Below, piece by piece: positions 43,790-51,654 of a stretch of 64,000 nt of DNA. Under the pieces are notes generated by a model. It had not been told where the DNA came from. It searched no databases and saw nothing but the letters and a program-made list of their open reading frames with translations. The DNA is taken from assembly GCA_029027265.1 (NCBI GenBank), contig CP093061.1, positions 2,232,001-2,296,000 on the forward strand, in the 5' to 3' direction. A program made the translations under genes and the position numbers. The DNA comes from Sulfurospirillum_A sp029027265. GTDB lineage: Bacteria; Campylobacterota; Campylobacteria; Campylobacterales; Sulfurospirillaceae. The number at the start of each line of letters is the position of its first letter. Within the stretch, counting starts at the first letter, position 1.

Positions 43790-44517
43790 CTTCTTACATC
43801 CTTAGCAACTATAAAAAAGTAATTTAACTTTTGAGTTTTATCATATAGCTTTTTTAAAACTGTAGCTATTGAGCTACCATTTCCCATTACATCATCTATA
43901 ATTATATATTGTGTATCTAAATTTGCAGTTAAATAGCTTTCCTTAATACCATATTTTAAAATGGAATTATTTATTCCTTCTTGAAAATTTGTAATACTTT
44001 TACTATCAATTCCACTATTTTTCAAAATAATATTTGCTATTTCTAAAGATGTAATATTATCTAATTCTTTTACAATATCCTCAGGTACTTGTGAAGCAGA
44101 TGAGATATATGTAAGTTTTAAGTCTTCATTAATTTCTAAAAGTTGTGCTATATATTGATTTATGTTATTTGCAAACTCATTTATATGCATCTTTCTTTGA
44201 GTTATTGGAATAGACGGATTATTTAGATACTTTAACTGATAAATTTTATTCCCATAGTTAGTGTATTTTTCTTTTGTTTCGCTATGAAAAGGAAATGTTT
44301 TTATTTGAGTAGTCTTTTTCCCATTTAAGTCAATATTTAAAAACTCTTTGTAGAAATCTAAAATTATTCCTTGTCCAATCTCTATATCTTCATAATAAAT
44401 TTTTACAAAAAGTTCATCTCTTCCTTCATCTTTTACATAAAACAAATTAGTATTATTTACTATAGGAGTTTCTTTATTTGTATGAATTTCTATTTTATAT
44501 TTAGTAAAATCAATCAT
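43786..44517 (-). CDS. Phosphoribosyltransferase-fold protein paired with the SLOG protein
   Basis: The C-terminal part carries the PRPP-binding loop pattern, a hydrophobic strand then two Asp and a Gly/Ser loop (YIIIDDVMGNGSSIATVLKKLYD region, around residues 203-225). The upstream part (YGNKIYQLKYLN, MHINEFANNINQYI, LTYISSASQVPED) is compatible with the rest of a PRTase-like fold. The start at 44515-44517 (MIDFTKYKIEI) follows AGGG; a GTG 12 codons earlier has poorer support. The start overlaps the end of a short severed frame. The substrate is unknown. Confidence 0.72.
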   Translation of the reverse strand: MIDFTKYKIEIHTNKETPIVNNTNLFYVKDEGRDELFVKIYYEDIEIGQGIILDFYKEFLNIDLNGKKTTQIKTFPFHSETKEKYTNYGNKIYQLKYLNNPSIPITQRKMHINEFANNINQYIAQLLEINEDLKLTYISSASQVPEDIVKELDNITSLEIANIILKNSGIDSKSITNFQEGINNSILKYGIKESYLTANLDTQYIIIDDVMGNGSSIATVLKKLYDKTQKLNYFFIVAKDVRR

Positions 44518-44596
44518 TTTTAATTCCCTCGAATTCGGAGGAATTAAAATCACTAATAAAAAAAATTTGATTTTGAACCATAATTTTATTTTTCAT
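44510..44596 (-). pseudogene. Short severed frame after legI (PIG-L-like start)
   Basis: The frame MKNKIMVQNQIFF... ends after 28 codons. It begins at an ATGA overlap with the legI stop. Its first bases are identical to the start of the PIG-L gene (the 19-bp repeat), after which similarity is lost. It reads as a broken gene start left when other DNA was placed behind legI. Confidence 0.5.
44522..44545. promoter_or_regulatory. Near-palindrome just upstream of the phosphoribosyltransferase-like gene
   Basis: The 24 bases run AATTCCCTC, GAATTC, GGAGGAATT and are palindromic except for two mismatched base pairs. The site overlaps the ribosome-binding region of the PRTase-like gene. It could be a protein-binding operator or an RNA hairpin hiding the start site. 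Which one cannot be decided from sequence. Confidence 0.4.
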
Positions 44597-44600
44597 ATCA
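44582..44600. repeat. 19-bp direct repeat, copy 2 (after legI)
   Basis: This is an exact copy of the sequence at 39898-39916, in the same orientation. It covers the end of legI and the start of the short severed frame. The two copies bracket about 4.7 kb that holds legG, the MaoC-GNAT gene, the ORF6N gene and the SLOG/PRTase pair. Confidence 0.85.
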
Positions 44601-45591
44601 ATGCATCTTCTTCATAATCTCTAGTAGCCGTACTTCCAACTACCTCATCCCATCTCATAGGGCTTATACCTTTTGCAGGTCTTTTTATCGCAAGGTTATC
44701 TTCATTTAGCATGTCACCTTTTTTAATACTACTTGAAGCTACTATAGACTTTCTAGCTATCTCTATATTTGGAGTTTCACTTTTGCTCGGTTTTTTAACT
44801 TTACTTCCTAAAGCCAATTCAATATTTCTAATACTTTTAACCATCGCTATTAATTCGCTTGGCTCTAAAGAAGCTTTATGGTCTGGTCCTTCCATACTCT
44901 TATCTAATGTAAAATGCTTTTCTATACATGATGCACCCATAGCAACCGCAGCTATATCGACTTCTATACCTAAAGTATGGTCACTGTATCCAAAAGCAAC
45001 ATCAAATGTATTTCCAATAGTTACCATAGCCTTAAGGTTTACATCTTCCATCGGAGTTGGGTACATAATATTTGCATGGAGTACCGTTATATTTTCTTTA
45101 ATAGTTCCTGCTTTTAGTAAAACATCTAAAGCATCTTCTATCTCTCCAATATCTGCCATTCCTGTAGAAAGTATCACTTTTTTTTGTAAACTACCAATGT
45201 GTCTAAGATATGGTAAGTTTGTAATCTCTCCACTTGGTATTTTAAATATAGGTAACTTTAAACCATTTAACAAATCTATACTATCATGATCAAAAGGAGT
45301 GGAAAGAAACATTATATTTTTAGCATTACAATACGATATTAGCTCATGATGTGTATCTAAATCAAGCTCTAGTTTTTTAAGCATATTAAACTGACTATCA
45401 TCTCCATCACCAATATTTTCTTTTTGGTACTGAGCTTTTTGAGCATTTTTACTTACCAGTTTTTCAGCTTTAAAAGTTTGAAATTTAACAGCATCTACGT
45501 TAGCTTCAACTGCTACATCTATAAGTTTTTTTGCTAATTTTATAGAACCATTATGATTTACACCGGCTTCTGCTATTATAAATACACTCAT
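44593..45591 (-). CDS. legI: Legionaminic acid synthase, NeuB family
   Basis: LegI condenses the 6-deoxymannosamine derivative with phosphoenolpyruvate to form the nine-carbon acid. The 332-residue protein has the NeuB barrel (IIAEAGVNHNGSIKLAKKL, VDAVKFQTFKAEKLV, FLSTPFDHDSIDLL, IPSGEITNLPYLRHI, GYSDHTLGI, EKHFTLDKSMEGPDHKASL). A C-terminal antifreeze-like SAF domain follows (IVASSSIKKGDMLNEDNL). It overlaps legH by four bases. The assignment to legionaminic rather than sialic or pseudaminic acid rests on the adjacent legB, legC and legH. Confidence 0.92.
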   Translation of the reverse strand: MSVFIIAEAGVNHNGSIKLAKKLIDVAVEANVDAVKFQTFKAEKLVSKNAQKAQYQKENIGDGDDSQFNMLKKLELDLDTHHELISYCNAKNIMFLSTPFDHDSIDLLNGLKLPIFKIPSGEITNLPYLRHIGSLQKKVILSTGMADIGEIEDALDVLLKAGTIKENITVLHANIMYPTPMEDVNLKAMVTIGNTFDVAFGYSDHTLGIEVDIAAVAMGASCIEKHFTLDKSMEGPDHKASLEPSELIAMVKSIRNIELALGSKVKKPSKSETPNIEIARKSIVASSSIKKGDMLNEDNLAIKRPAKGISPMRWDEVVGSTATRDYEEDALI

Positions 45592-46163
45592 TTTACGATG
45601 CTCCCTGCTTTGATAAATCCATCTATCTCTATATATTCTTTTGTAGTTGCATTACTACCTATAAAACTGTTTTCTTTTACTACAACACCACCATTTACAA
45701 TAGCACCTGTACTTATATGACAATTATCTTCCACTACTGAATCATGTTCTATTAAAGCCTTTGTATTTATAATACAATTTTTACCAATTTTTACATTTGC
45801 GTTTACTAAAGAATGATGCATAATGACAGTGCCTTCTTCGATGGTAGAGTGTTTAGATACATAAGCTAGTGGAGAGATAATAGTAGCTAAAGTGTAGCCT
45901 ATACTTTTCAAGTTATTAAAAATATTAACTTTTAAACTATTTGATTTAATTTGTCCTACAGTTACTACTGCAAACTTATATGTTTTAAAAAGTTCTGATA
46001 AGTCATCATCACACCCAATAACGTTATAACCTAAAACATCTTGCCCAATAAGTTCTTTTTTATCAATAATTCCAGCAATAGTATATTTGTCTTCTAATTC
46101 AATTACATCTATAACAGACTTACAATGTCCACCACCACCGATTAGAAGTATGTTGGGCTTCAT
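45588..46163 (-). CDS. legH: Sugar N-acetyltransferase, LegH/PglD/NeuD family
   Basis: The 191-residue protein has an N-terminal Rossmann-like part (ILLIGGGGHCKSVID) followed by a left-handed beta-helix (MHHSLVNANVKIGKNCIIN, IEHDSVVEDNCHIS with the catalytic His). Members N-acetylate the 4-amino group made by LegC, or serve as the NeuD-type partner of NeuB. It shares one base with legC and four with legI. Confidence 0.87.
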   Translation of the reverse strand: MKPNILLIGGGGHCKSVIDVIELEDKYTIAGIIDKKELIGQDVLGYNVIGCDDDLSELFKTYKFAVVTVGQIKSNSLKVNIFNNLKSIGYTLATIISPLAYVSKHSTIEEGTVIMHHSLVNANVKIGKNCIINTKALIEHDSVVEDNCHISTGAIVNGGVVVKENSFIGSNATTKEYIEIDGFIKAGSIVK

Positions 46164-47305
46164 TAAACTATCACACTACTTGAAATATTTACAACTCTCT
46201 GTTCTAAGTATTTCGAATTTTCTAAACTACCACATTGGCAACCTTTAAACATCTCTAACTCATTCATTAACTTCCAAATCGGTCTAGTCATTATGCCATT
46301 TTTGTTTGTATAGTCTAAAAACTCATCTCTAAGTGTGACATCTTTTACTACTACAGCTTGTAACCAGTAGTTTGATTTCGAATCTTTTGGTTCTCTAACA
46401 AACTCTATTCGTTCATCATCAACGAAAAATTCTTCATACTGTAGTGCTAAATCTCTTTTAGATTTTACAAAGGTATCAAGTTGTTCAAGTTGTGCGACTA
46501 GTAGCGCTGCGTTTAAGTTTGGCATACGATAGTTATAGGCTATCTCATCATGAACATACTCCCACTTATGTGGAACCTTAGCAGTTGTTGTAAGATATTT
46601 AGCTCTCTTAGCTAACTCTTCATCATCTGTTACTATAACTCCACCACCACCAGAAGTGATGATTTTGTTGCCATTAAAACTAAACGCACCTAGTTTTCCA
46701 AAAGTACCTGTATGTTTATCTTTGTAGTAGCTTCCTAAACTCTCAGCAGCATCTTCAACTAAACTGATGTTCCATCTCTCACAAATCTCTTTTATCTCAT
46801 CTATCTTACAACTATGTCCAAAAGTATGCATTGGCACACATGCTTTTATAGTTTTATTTGTAGTTTTATTTATACACTTGTTGTTTATGATTTCACAATT
46901 TTCTTTTAAAAACTCTTCTAATGCTTTTGGACTGAGTCCCATCGTATCAAGATCAACATCTACAAAAATTGATTTTGCAACAATATACTCAATAGCATTA
47001 CAAGTCGCTACAAAAGTAAGTGCTTGAGTTATAACTTCGTCATCAGATGTAACATCTGAAAGAAGTAGTGAGATGTGTAGAGCACTAGTACCATTCACCG
47101 TAGCTACAGCATATTTAGAACCCACTTTTTTCGCAAACTCTTTTTCAAATGTGTCTACATACTTTCCAACAGAAGAAACAAAAGTAGAATCTATACAGTC
47201 ATTTAAATACTTTTTTTCATTTCCTATAAATCTAGGCTCATGAAGAGGTATAAACTCTTTAGTATTGTAAATATTTTGAATAAAACTGACTAAATCTTTA
47301 TACAT
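46163..47305 (-). CDS. legC: PLP-dependent aminotransferase LegC
   Basis: LegC adds the amino group at C4 of the 4-keto-6-deoxy sugar using glutamate. The 380-residue DegT/DnrJ/EryC1-type enzyme shows the family features: ATVNGTSALHISLLL, VPMHTFGHSC, LVEDAAESLG, FSFNGNKIITSGGGG with the PLP Lys, and YNYRMPNLNAAL. It overlaps legB by one base, so product and substrate enzymes are coupled. Confidence 0.91.
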   Translation of the reverse strand: MYKDLVSFIQNIYNTKEFIPLHEPRFIGNEKKYLNDCIDSTFVSSVGKYVDTFEKEFAKKVGSKYAVATVNGTSALHISLLLSDVTSDDEVITQALTFVATCNAIEYIVAKSIFVDVDLDTMGLSPKALEEFLKENCEIINNKCINKTTNKTIKACVPMHTFGHSCKIDEIKEICERWNISLVEDAAESLGSYYKDKHTGTFGKLGAFSFNGNKIITSGGGGVIVTDDEELAKRAKYLTTTAKVPHKWEYVHDEIAYNYRMPNLNAALLVAQLEQLDTFVKSKRDLALQYEEFFVDDERIEFVREPKDSKSNYWLQAVVVKDVTLRDEFLDYTNKNGIMTRPIWKLMNELEMFKGCQCGSLENSKYLEQRVVNISSSVIV

Positions 47306-48495
47306 TACATTTTCCCATCAAGATATTTACCGGTTTCTTTATGTCCAAAATCAGGTATTAAAGTAAAAAACTCTTTTACAATATCTTCTTTTTTCCAAGC
47401 TAAGTTTTCTTTATAAGTCTTCATAGTAGTTTCAAAATGCTTTAGCTTCTCTTCATCAAAACTGACATCATTTTTGATGATACCTAAGTTTTCAAATCTA
47501 TCCATATCAAGTGTTTCAGCATCAGTAAAAAATTCTTCAAAATCTTTTTCACCTGTTGTATCACTACGTGTAAATAAACATGGGTATTTTCCCTCTTGTG
47601 GTAATGTCTTAGCCAATCTTCTTGCTTCATCTTCATCTTTACATAAGTAAGGTTCATAACCTTTCTCTTTTAAATATTTTACTGCTATATCTGCAAAAGA
47701 AATCAAATCTAAATCTTCACTCAATTTCGGAAAAAATATATCACGATTTTCACCAAAGATACAAGACATAAGACACAGTTCACCACTCTCTTGCGGAGTT
47801 ACAAAATATCTCTTAATATCATTTGGAGCAACGATGGGTTGCTGTTTTTCTATTCTCTGGTTGAACCCATGAAGAAGTGACCCATCACTAAATGCCACAT
47901 TAGCAAATCTAGCCATAGAAACTTTCATATCTAAAGAGTTCCTATGAACAAACATCTCCATTATACGCTTACTTGCTCCCATCATATTAACAGGATTTGC
48001 AGCTTTATCTGTTGAAACACAAAAATACTTTTTTACACCACTTTTAATAGAATGGTGAAGTGTTTTATCAGTATTAAATATATTTGTTTCTATCATTCGC
48101 ATAAGAGTAAATTGATCTTTTTCACTTCGAACATGTTTCAATGCAGAAAGATTTAAAACATAATCGTAGTGACCATCTTGTTTTATAAATGCATCATACT
48201 CAAGCGAGCCAATATCTAAAGCAAAAGTTTTAAAATCTCCATCAATATAACCAAAAGAACTACGAATATCTCTAACAAGTTCCACCATGTTGTTTTCTGA
48301 TATATCTACTACATGTAATTTCTTAGGATTTCTTTTAAATATTTCTTTTACTACGGCTTGACCTATTGATCCTGCTCCACCAATAACTAAAAAAGAAGAA
48401 ATAGATACTAATTCTTTTAATTTTGTACTATTCTTTAATATATCTGTTCTAAAAAGTTCTTTTTTTCTGCCTATAAGCTTCAAAATTTGATTCAA
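47305..48495 (-). CDS. legB: NDP-GlcNAc 4,6-dehydratase LegB
   Basis: This 396-residue soluble SDR of the polysaccharide-biosynthesis (CapD-like) group has the NAD loop VIGGAGSIGQAVV near residue 37, LNLSALKHVRSE, VSTDKAANPVNMMGASKR with Met in place of the usual Tyr, and ARFANVAFSDGS. It makes the 4-keto-6-deoxy intermediate for LegC. Unlike the PglF-type enzyme at 7807-9543, it has no membrane part. It lies one base from ugd. Confidence 0.9.
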   Translation of the reverse strand: MNQILKLIGRKKELFRTDILKNSTKLKELVSISSFLVIGGAGSIGQAVVKEIFKRNPKKLHVVDISENNMVELVRDIRSSFGYIDGDFKTFALDIGSLEYDAFIKQDGHYDYVLNLSALKHVRSEKDQFTLMRMIETNIFNTDKTLHHSIKSGVKKYFCVSTDKAANPVNMMGASKRIMEMFVHRNSLDMKVSMARFANVAFSDGSLLHGFNQRIEKQQPIVAPNDIKRYFVTPQESGELCLMSCIFGENRDIFFPKLSEDLDLISFADIAVKYLKEKGYEPYLCKDEDEARRLAKTLPQEGKYPCLFTRSDTTGEKDFEEFFTDAETLDMDRFENLGIIKNDVSFDEEKLKHFETTMKTYKENLAWKKEDIVKEFFTLIPDFGHKETGKYLDGKM

Positions 48496-48496
48496 T

Positions 48497-49822
48497 TTAT
48501 TTTACCCCAATCTGAAAATACTCAAAACCTTGAGCTGCAAGTCTGCTTTTATCATACTGATTTCTTCCATCAAAAATAATTTTATTTTTCAGTCTTTTAC
48601 CTATCTCTTTAAAATCTGGACTTCTAAACTCTTTCCACTCTGTTAAAAGTACCATCGCTTCACAATTATCTAGTGCATCATACTTACTGCTTACATACTC
48701 AACTTGAAGATTATCTTTAAGATAAAATTCTTTTGCTTCATGCATGGCTTTTGGATCATATGCTTTTACTTTTGCACCTTTACATGTAAGGGCATTTATA
48801 ACAATTATAGATGTTGCTTCTCTCATATCATCTGTTTCTGGTTTGAAGCTTAACCCCCAAATAGCAAAGGTCATACCTGTTAAATCGTTTCCAAAAATTT
48901 TTATTATTTTATCTGAAATAACCTTTTTTTGAGCATAATTTACCTCTTCTATTGCGTCAAGTATACGTGGTGCATATCCATGGTCTTTTGCAATTTTTGC
49001 TAAGGCTTGAACATCTTTTGGAAAACAGCTTCCTCCGTACCCGCACCCTGGGTAGATAAAGCTATATCCTATGCGACTATCACTTCCTATGCCGTTTCTT
49101 ACTTTATTTATATCAGCTCCAACTCTTTCACATATGTTTGACATCTCATTCATGAAACTTATCTTGGTTGCTAACATAGCATTTGCAGCGTATTTTGTCA
49201 TCTCTGCACTTTTTATGTCCATAGTGACAAATCTATCATGACTTCTTGTAAAAGGAGCATAGAGTTCTCTCATGGTCGTAAATGCTTGTTCATTCTCAGC
49301 ACCTATGACTACACGATCTGGTCTCATAAAATCTTCTATGGCTGCACCCTCTTTTAGAAACTCTGGATTACTTATAACATCAAAAGTTAGATTTAAATTT
49401 CTCTTATCAAGTGCAAGTTGAACTTCTTTTCTAACTTTATCTGCTGTTCCTACTGGTACTGTTGATTTGTCTATGATGTATGTGTGCTTAATCATATGCT
49501 CACCTATACTTTTTGCAACGGCTAAAACATATTTAAGGTTTGCACTTCCATCTTCTCCCATAGGTGTCCCCACTGCTATAAAACATATATCACTAATGTT
49601 AAGTGCTTTTTTTATATCTGTTGTGAATTTTAATGAACCACTTTTAAAGTTTTCTGCTACCATCTCTTCAAGTCCAGGTTCATAAATAGGAACCATACCA
49701 CTTTCCAAGTCTTTTACTTTTTTTTCATCTATATCTACACAAGTTACACTGTTACCCATCTGTGCAAAGCATGTACCACTTACTAGTCCTACGTATCCTG
49801 TTCCTATTATGCTTATTTTCAT
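48497..49822 (-). CDS. ugd: UDP-glucose 6-dehydrogenase
   Basis: Ugd oxidises UDP-glucose twice to UDP-glucuronate. The 441-residue protein has the NAD loop ISIIGTGYVGLVSG, VDIDEKKV, VGTPMGEDGSANL, DKSTVPVGT, NPEFLKEGAAIEDF, the catalytic Cys in GYGGSCFPKD and WGLSFKPETDDMREA. The product can feed the UDP-glucuronate 4-epimerase at 53703-54752, and GalU at 51644-52468 supplies UDP-glucose. It overlaps wzz by four bases. Confidence 0.95.
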   Translation of the reverse strand: MKISIIGTGYVGLVSGTCFAQMGNSVTCVDIDEKKVKDLESGMVPIYEPGLEEMVAENFKSGSLKFTTDIKKALNISDICFIAVGTPMGEDGSANLKYVLAVAKSIGEHMIKHTYIIDKSTVPVGTADKVRKEVQLALDKRNLNLTFDVISNPEFLKEGAAIEDFMRPDRVVIGAENEQAFTTMRELYAPFTRSHDRFVTMDIKSAEMTKYAANAMLATKISFMNEMSNICERVGADINKVRNGIGSDSRIGYSFIYPGCGYGGSCFPKDVQALAKIAKDHGYAPRILDAIEEVNYAQKKVISDKIIKIFGNDLTGMTFAIWGLSFKPETDDMREATSIIVINALTCKGAKVKAYDPKAMHEAKEFYLKDNLQVEYVSSKYDALDNCEAMVLLTEWKEFRSPDFKEIGKRLKNKIIFDGRNQYDKSRLAAQGFEYFQIGVK

Positions 49823-50820
49823 TTTTCTTCATTTTTTTTTATATTTTGCACAAATTCCATAAAAAACACCAAAAAGATAGACAATATAAACCCTGTCACA
49901 AAAGCTACTATTACGATAAGTGTTTTCTTTGGTTTTATTGCGTAGTCATTTGTTATAATTTTTCCAACTATCTCAGAGTTTTTATAGTTATAAGGTAGTA
50001 GCATTGATTCTAATCTATTTTTTCTTTCAACTAACTCATTTACTCCCGTTGTCAGAAGTTTATTTTTTTCACTTTTTAGTTCTATAATGCTTTTTGCTAG
50101 AGGTCTTACTTGTGCATTTAGATCTCTTTTTTCCATAAGACTAAGTACTGCAAACATAGGATTTGATTTTTTTTGTAATTTGATATCATTTTGAATATCT
50201 TGTAAATCTTGCTTATATTTACTTATATTTTTTTTTGCTAAATTTATCTCTTCATTTAATAACTCTAACTCTTTTGTTTTGATATTTTCTATCTGTTTGG
50301 CTATATTGCTTATCTCTAACTCTCTATTTTTTTTGATATCTTCTAATACTCGTTTATGCTTGGTTCGTATATACTCCACTACCTCATTGATCTCAGCTAT
50401 AGCAAGTTCATTTGATATAGACTCTGACTTTATCTCTATAAAACTTTTTGTTTTTGTAGGTGTAGATATAGAAGATATAAAAGATTTTCTATTTTTTTCA
50501 TTTTTTAAAATATCTATAAATATAACATTTAGTTTTGTTGTTAACTGTGTTACGTTATCAAGAAGTATACTATTGCTATTACTATTACTATTGCTATTGC
50601 TATTGCTATTGCTATTGCTATTGCTATTAATTTTATAACTTCCTATTTCTACTAATGCCTTCACTTCATAAACTGGTGTTTTCATATAGGCAAAAATAAT
50701 TGCACCTAAAGTAACTATGCCTGTAAACATAACTATAAACCATTTTCTTTTTAATAAAGTTTTAAAAAGTTCTACTAAATCTATCTCATCATCTTCTATA
50801 TATTTTCTATTTTCATTCAT
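49819..50820 (-). CDS. Wzz-type chain-length determinant with an Asn-Ser repeat
   Basis: The 333-residue protein has the Wzz plan: a membrane helix near the N-terminus (about 30-50, FIVMFTGIVTLGAIIFAYM), PVYEVKALVEIG, a long periplasmic coiled region (about 125-265), and a C-terminal helix with the proline-rich approach (YAIKPKKTLIVIVAFVTGFIL). It sets the length of the polymerised glycan together with the Wzy-like protein. About nine Asn-Ser dipeptides between residues 65 and 85 come from a hexanucleotide repeat and are not part of the normal domain. Confidence 0.88.
   Translation of the reverse strand: MNENRKYIEDDEIDLVELFKTLLKRKWFIVMFTGIVTLGAIIFAYMKTPVYEVKALVEIGSYKINSNSNSNSNSNSNSNSNSNSILLDNVTQLTTKLNVIFIDILKNEKNRKSFISSISTPTKTKSFIEIKSESISNELAIAEINEVVEYIRTKHKRVLEDIKKNRELEISNIAKQIENIKTKELELLNEEINLAKKNISKYKQDLQDIQNDIKLQKKSNPMFAVLSLMEKRDLNAQVRPLAKSIIELKSEKNKLLTTGVNELVERKNRLESMLLPYNYKNSEIVGKIITNDYAIKPKKTLIVIVAFVTGFILSIFLVFFMEFVQNIKKNEEK
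50571..50630. repeat. Hexanucleotide microsatellite in wzz
   Basis: Ten tandem units of TATTGC or one-base variants (TATTAC at 50577-50588, TATTAA at 50625-50630) encode Asn-Ser in wzz. The unit preserves frame, so slippage would alter the length of a periplasmic segment rather than switch the gene off. Confidence 0.9.
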
Positions 50821-50832
50821 AGATATTAATCC

Positions 50833-51654
50833 TTATTTTAATTTTCTTACTCTTAAAAATACTGGGAACCTTGGCTTTTTATTTTTTGTTAAGCCATAGT
50901 ATTTAAATGTTATTATTATACCTTTTTTGGGTGGATCTCTTCTTAACTCATTGCTCAACCCACTCCCTATATTTATAATTTTTCCATTTTTCATCTTGCA
51001 TATAAAAGAACCAACTAAACTTTTATATTTACCTTTGCCTTTACTGTAACCCACTACTTCACACTCTGCATCTTCAAAGCTTTTTACTTTTAGAGCTTGC
51101 GAAGTTCTTTTGTTTATATATGGAGCTGCACCATTTCTAACTACTACTCCCTCTCCACCTCTGTCTTCTATCTCTTTTAAAAAAGTTTTTAAGTGATTTT
51201 TGTCTTTACATGTAGTCTGTTCTATGGTTTTTATATAGCTGCTTGGATGGTCACTCAAATAAGTTTCTAAAACTTTCAATCTTTGTTTTAACCCACCTTC
51301 TTGATTTGGAACTTCAAAGATATTGTAAGTGAGTTGTTTCCAGTTTTTATGAGGTGTTTGAGTCCTAACAATCCCTGAGATATTATCAAAATCTCCTCTT
51401 TTACTCCAAAGCTCTCCATCTATCTCAAATGGTGGAAAACCCTTAATAAACCATAAGGGAGTTTTAAACTCTTTTCCACCACGACTTATAAGCTTTTTAC
51501 CATCCCAATATGCTCTAACTCCGTCGAGTTTTTCACTCATTAACCATCCGTCTACATGTAGATTATCTTTATATGTTTTTAATAAGAGTAAATCTGGTTT
51601 ACTTGCCAATAACACAAAAGGCAATACGAGAAGTAAAAAAAGTTTATTTTTCAT
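50833..51654 (-). CDS. ATP-dependent DNA ligase with signal peptide (periplasmic Lig E type)
   Basis: The start at 51652-51654 gives a classical signal peptide (KNKLFLLLVLPFVLLAS) followed by a minimal ligase. It has the nucleotidyl Lys in SEKLDGVRAYWDG, FEIDGELW, and VKSFEDAECEVVGY with the later Lys motifs. Domain order and size fit the short exported bacterial ligases without extra domains. Such enzymes are thought to act on extracellular or incoming DNA. The start overlaps the last 11 bases of galU, so it is attached to the sugar operon. A longer frame from 51696 would bury the signal. Confidence 0.88.
   Translation of the reverse strand: MKNKLFLLLVLPFVLLASKPDLLLLKTYKDNLHVDGWLMSEKLDGVRAYWDGKKLISRGGKEFKTPLWFIKGFPPFEIDGELWSKRGDFDNISGIVRTQTPHKNWKQLTYNIFEVPNQEGGLKQRLKVLETYLSDHPSSYIKTIEQTTCKDKNHLKTFLKEIEDRGGEGVVVRNGAAPYINKRTSQALKVKSFEDAECEVVGYSKGKGKYKSLVGSFICKMKNGKIINIGSGLSNELRRDPPKKGIIITFKYYGLTKNKKPRFPVFLRVRKLK

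Noticed and set aside
42289..44600. Insertion sequence or prophage
   Set aside because: There are ORF6N and other accessory genes and short direct repeats, but no transposase, integrase, terminal inverted repeats or phage structural genes were seen.
44711..45289. 192-residue plus-strand open frame
   Set aside because: It lies wholly antisense to legI, which has clear NeuB motifs. The opposite frame has no recognisable domain.
50571..50630. CRISPR-like or intergenic repeat array
   Set aside because: The repeat is a six-base microsatellite inside the wzz coding frame, without spacers.
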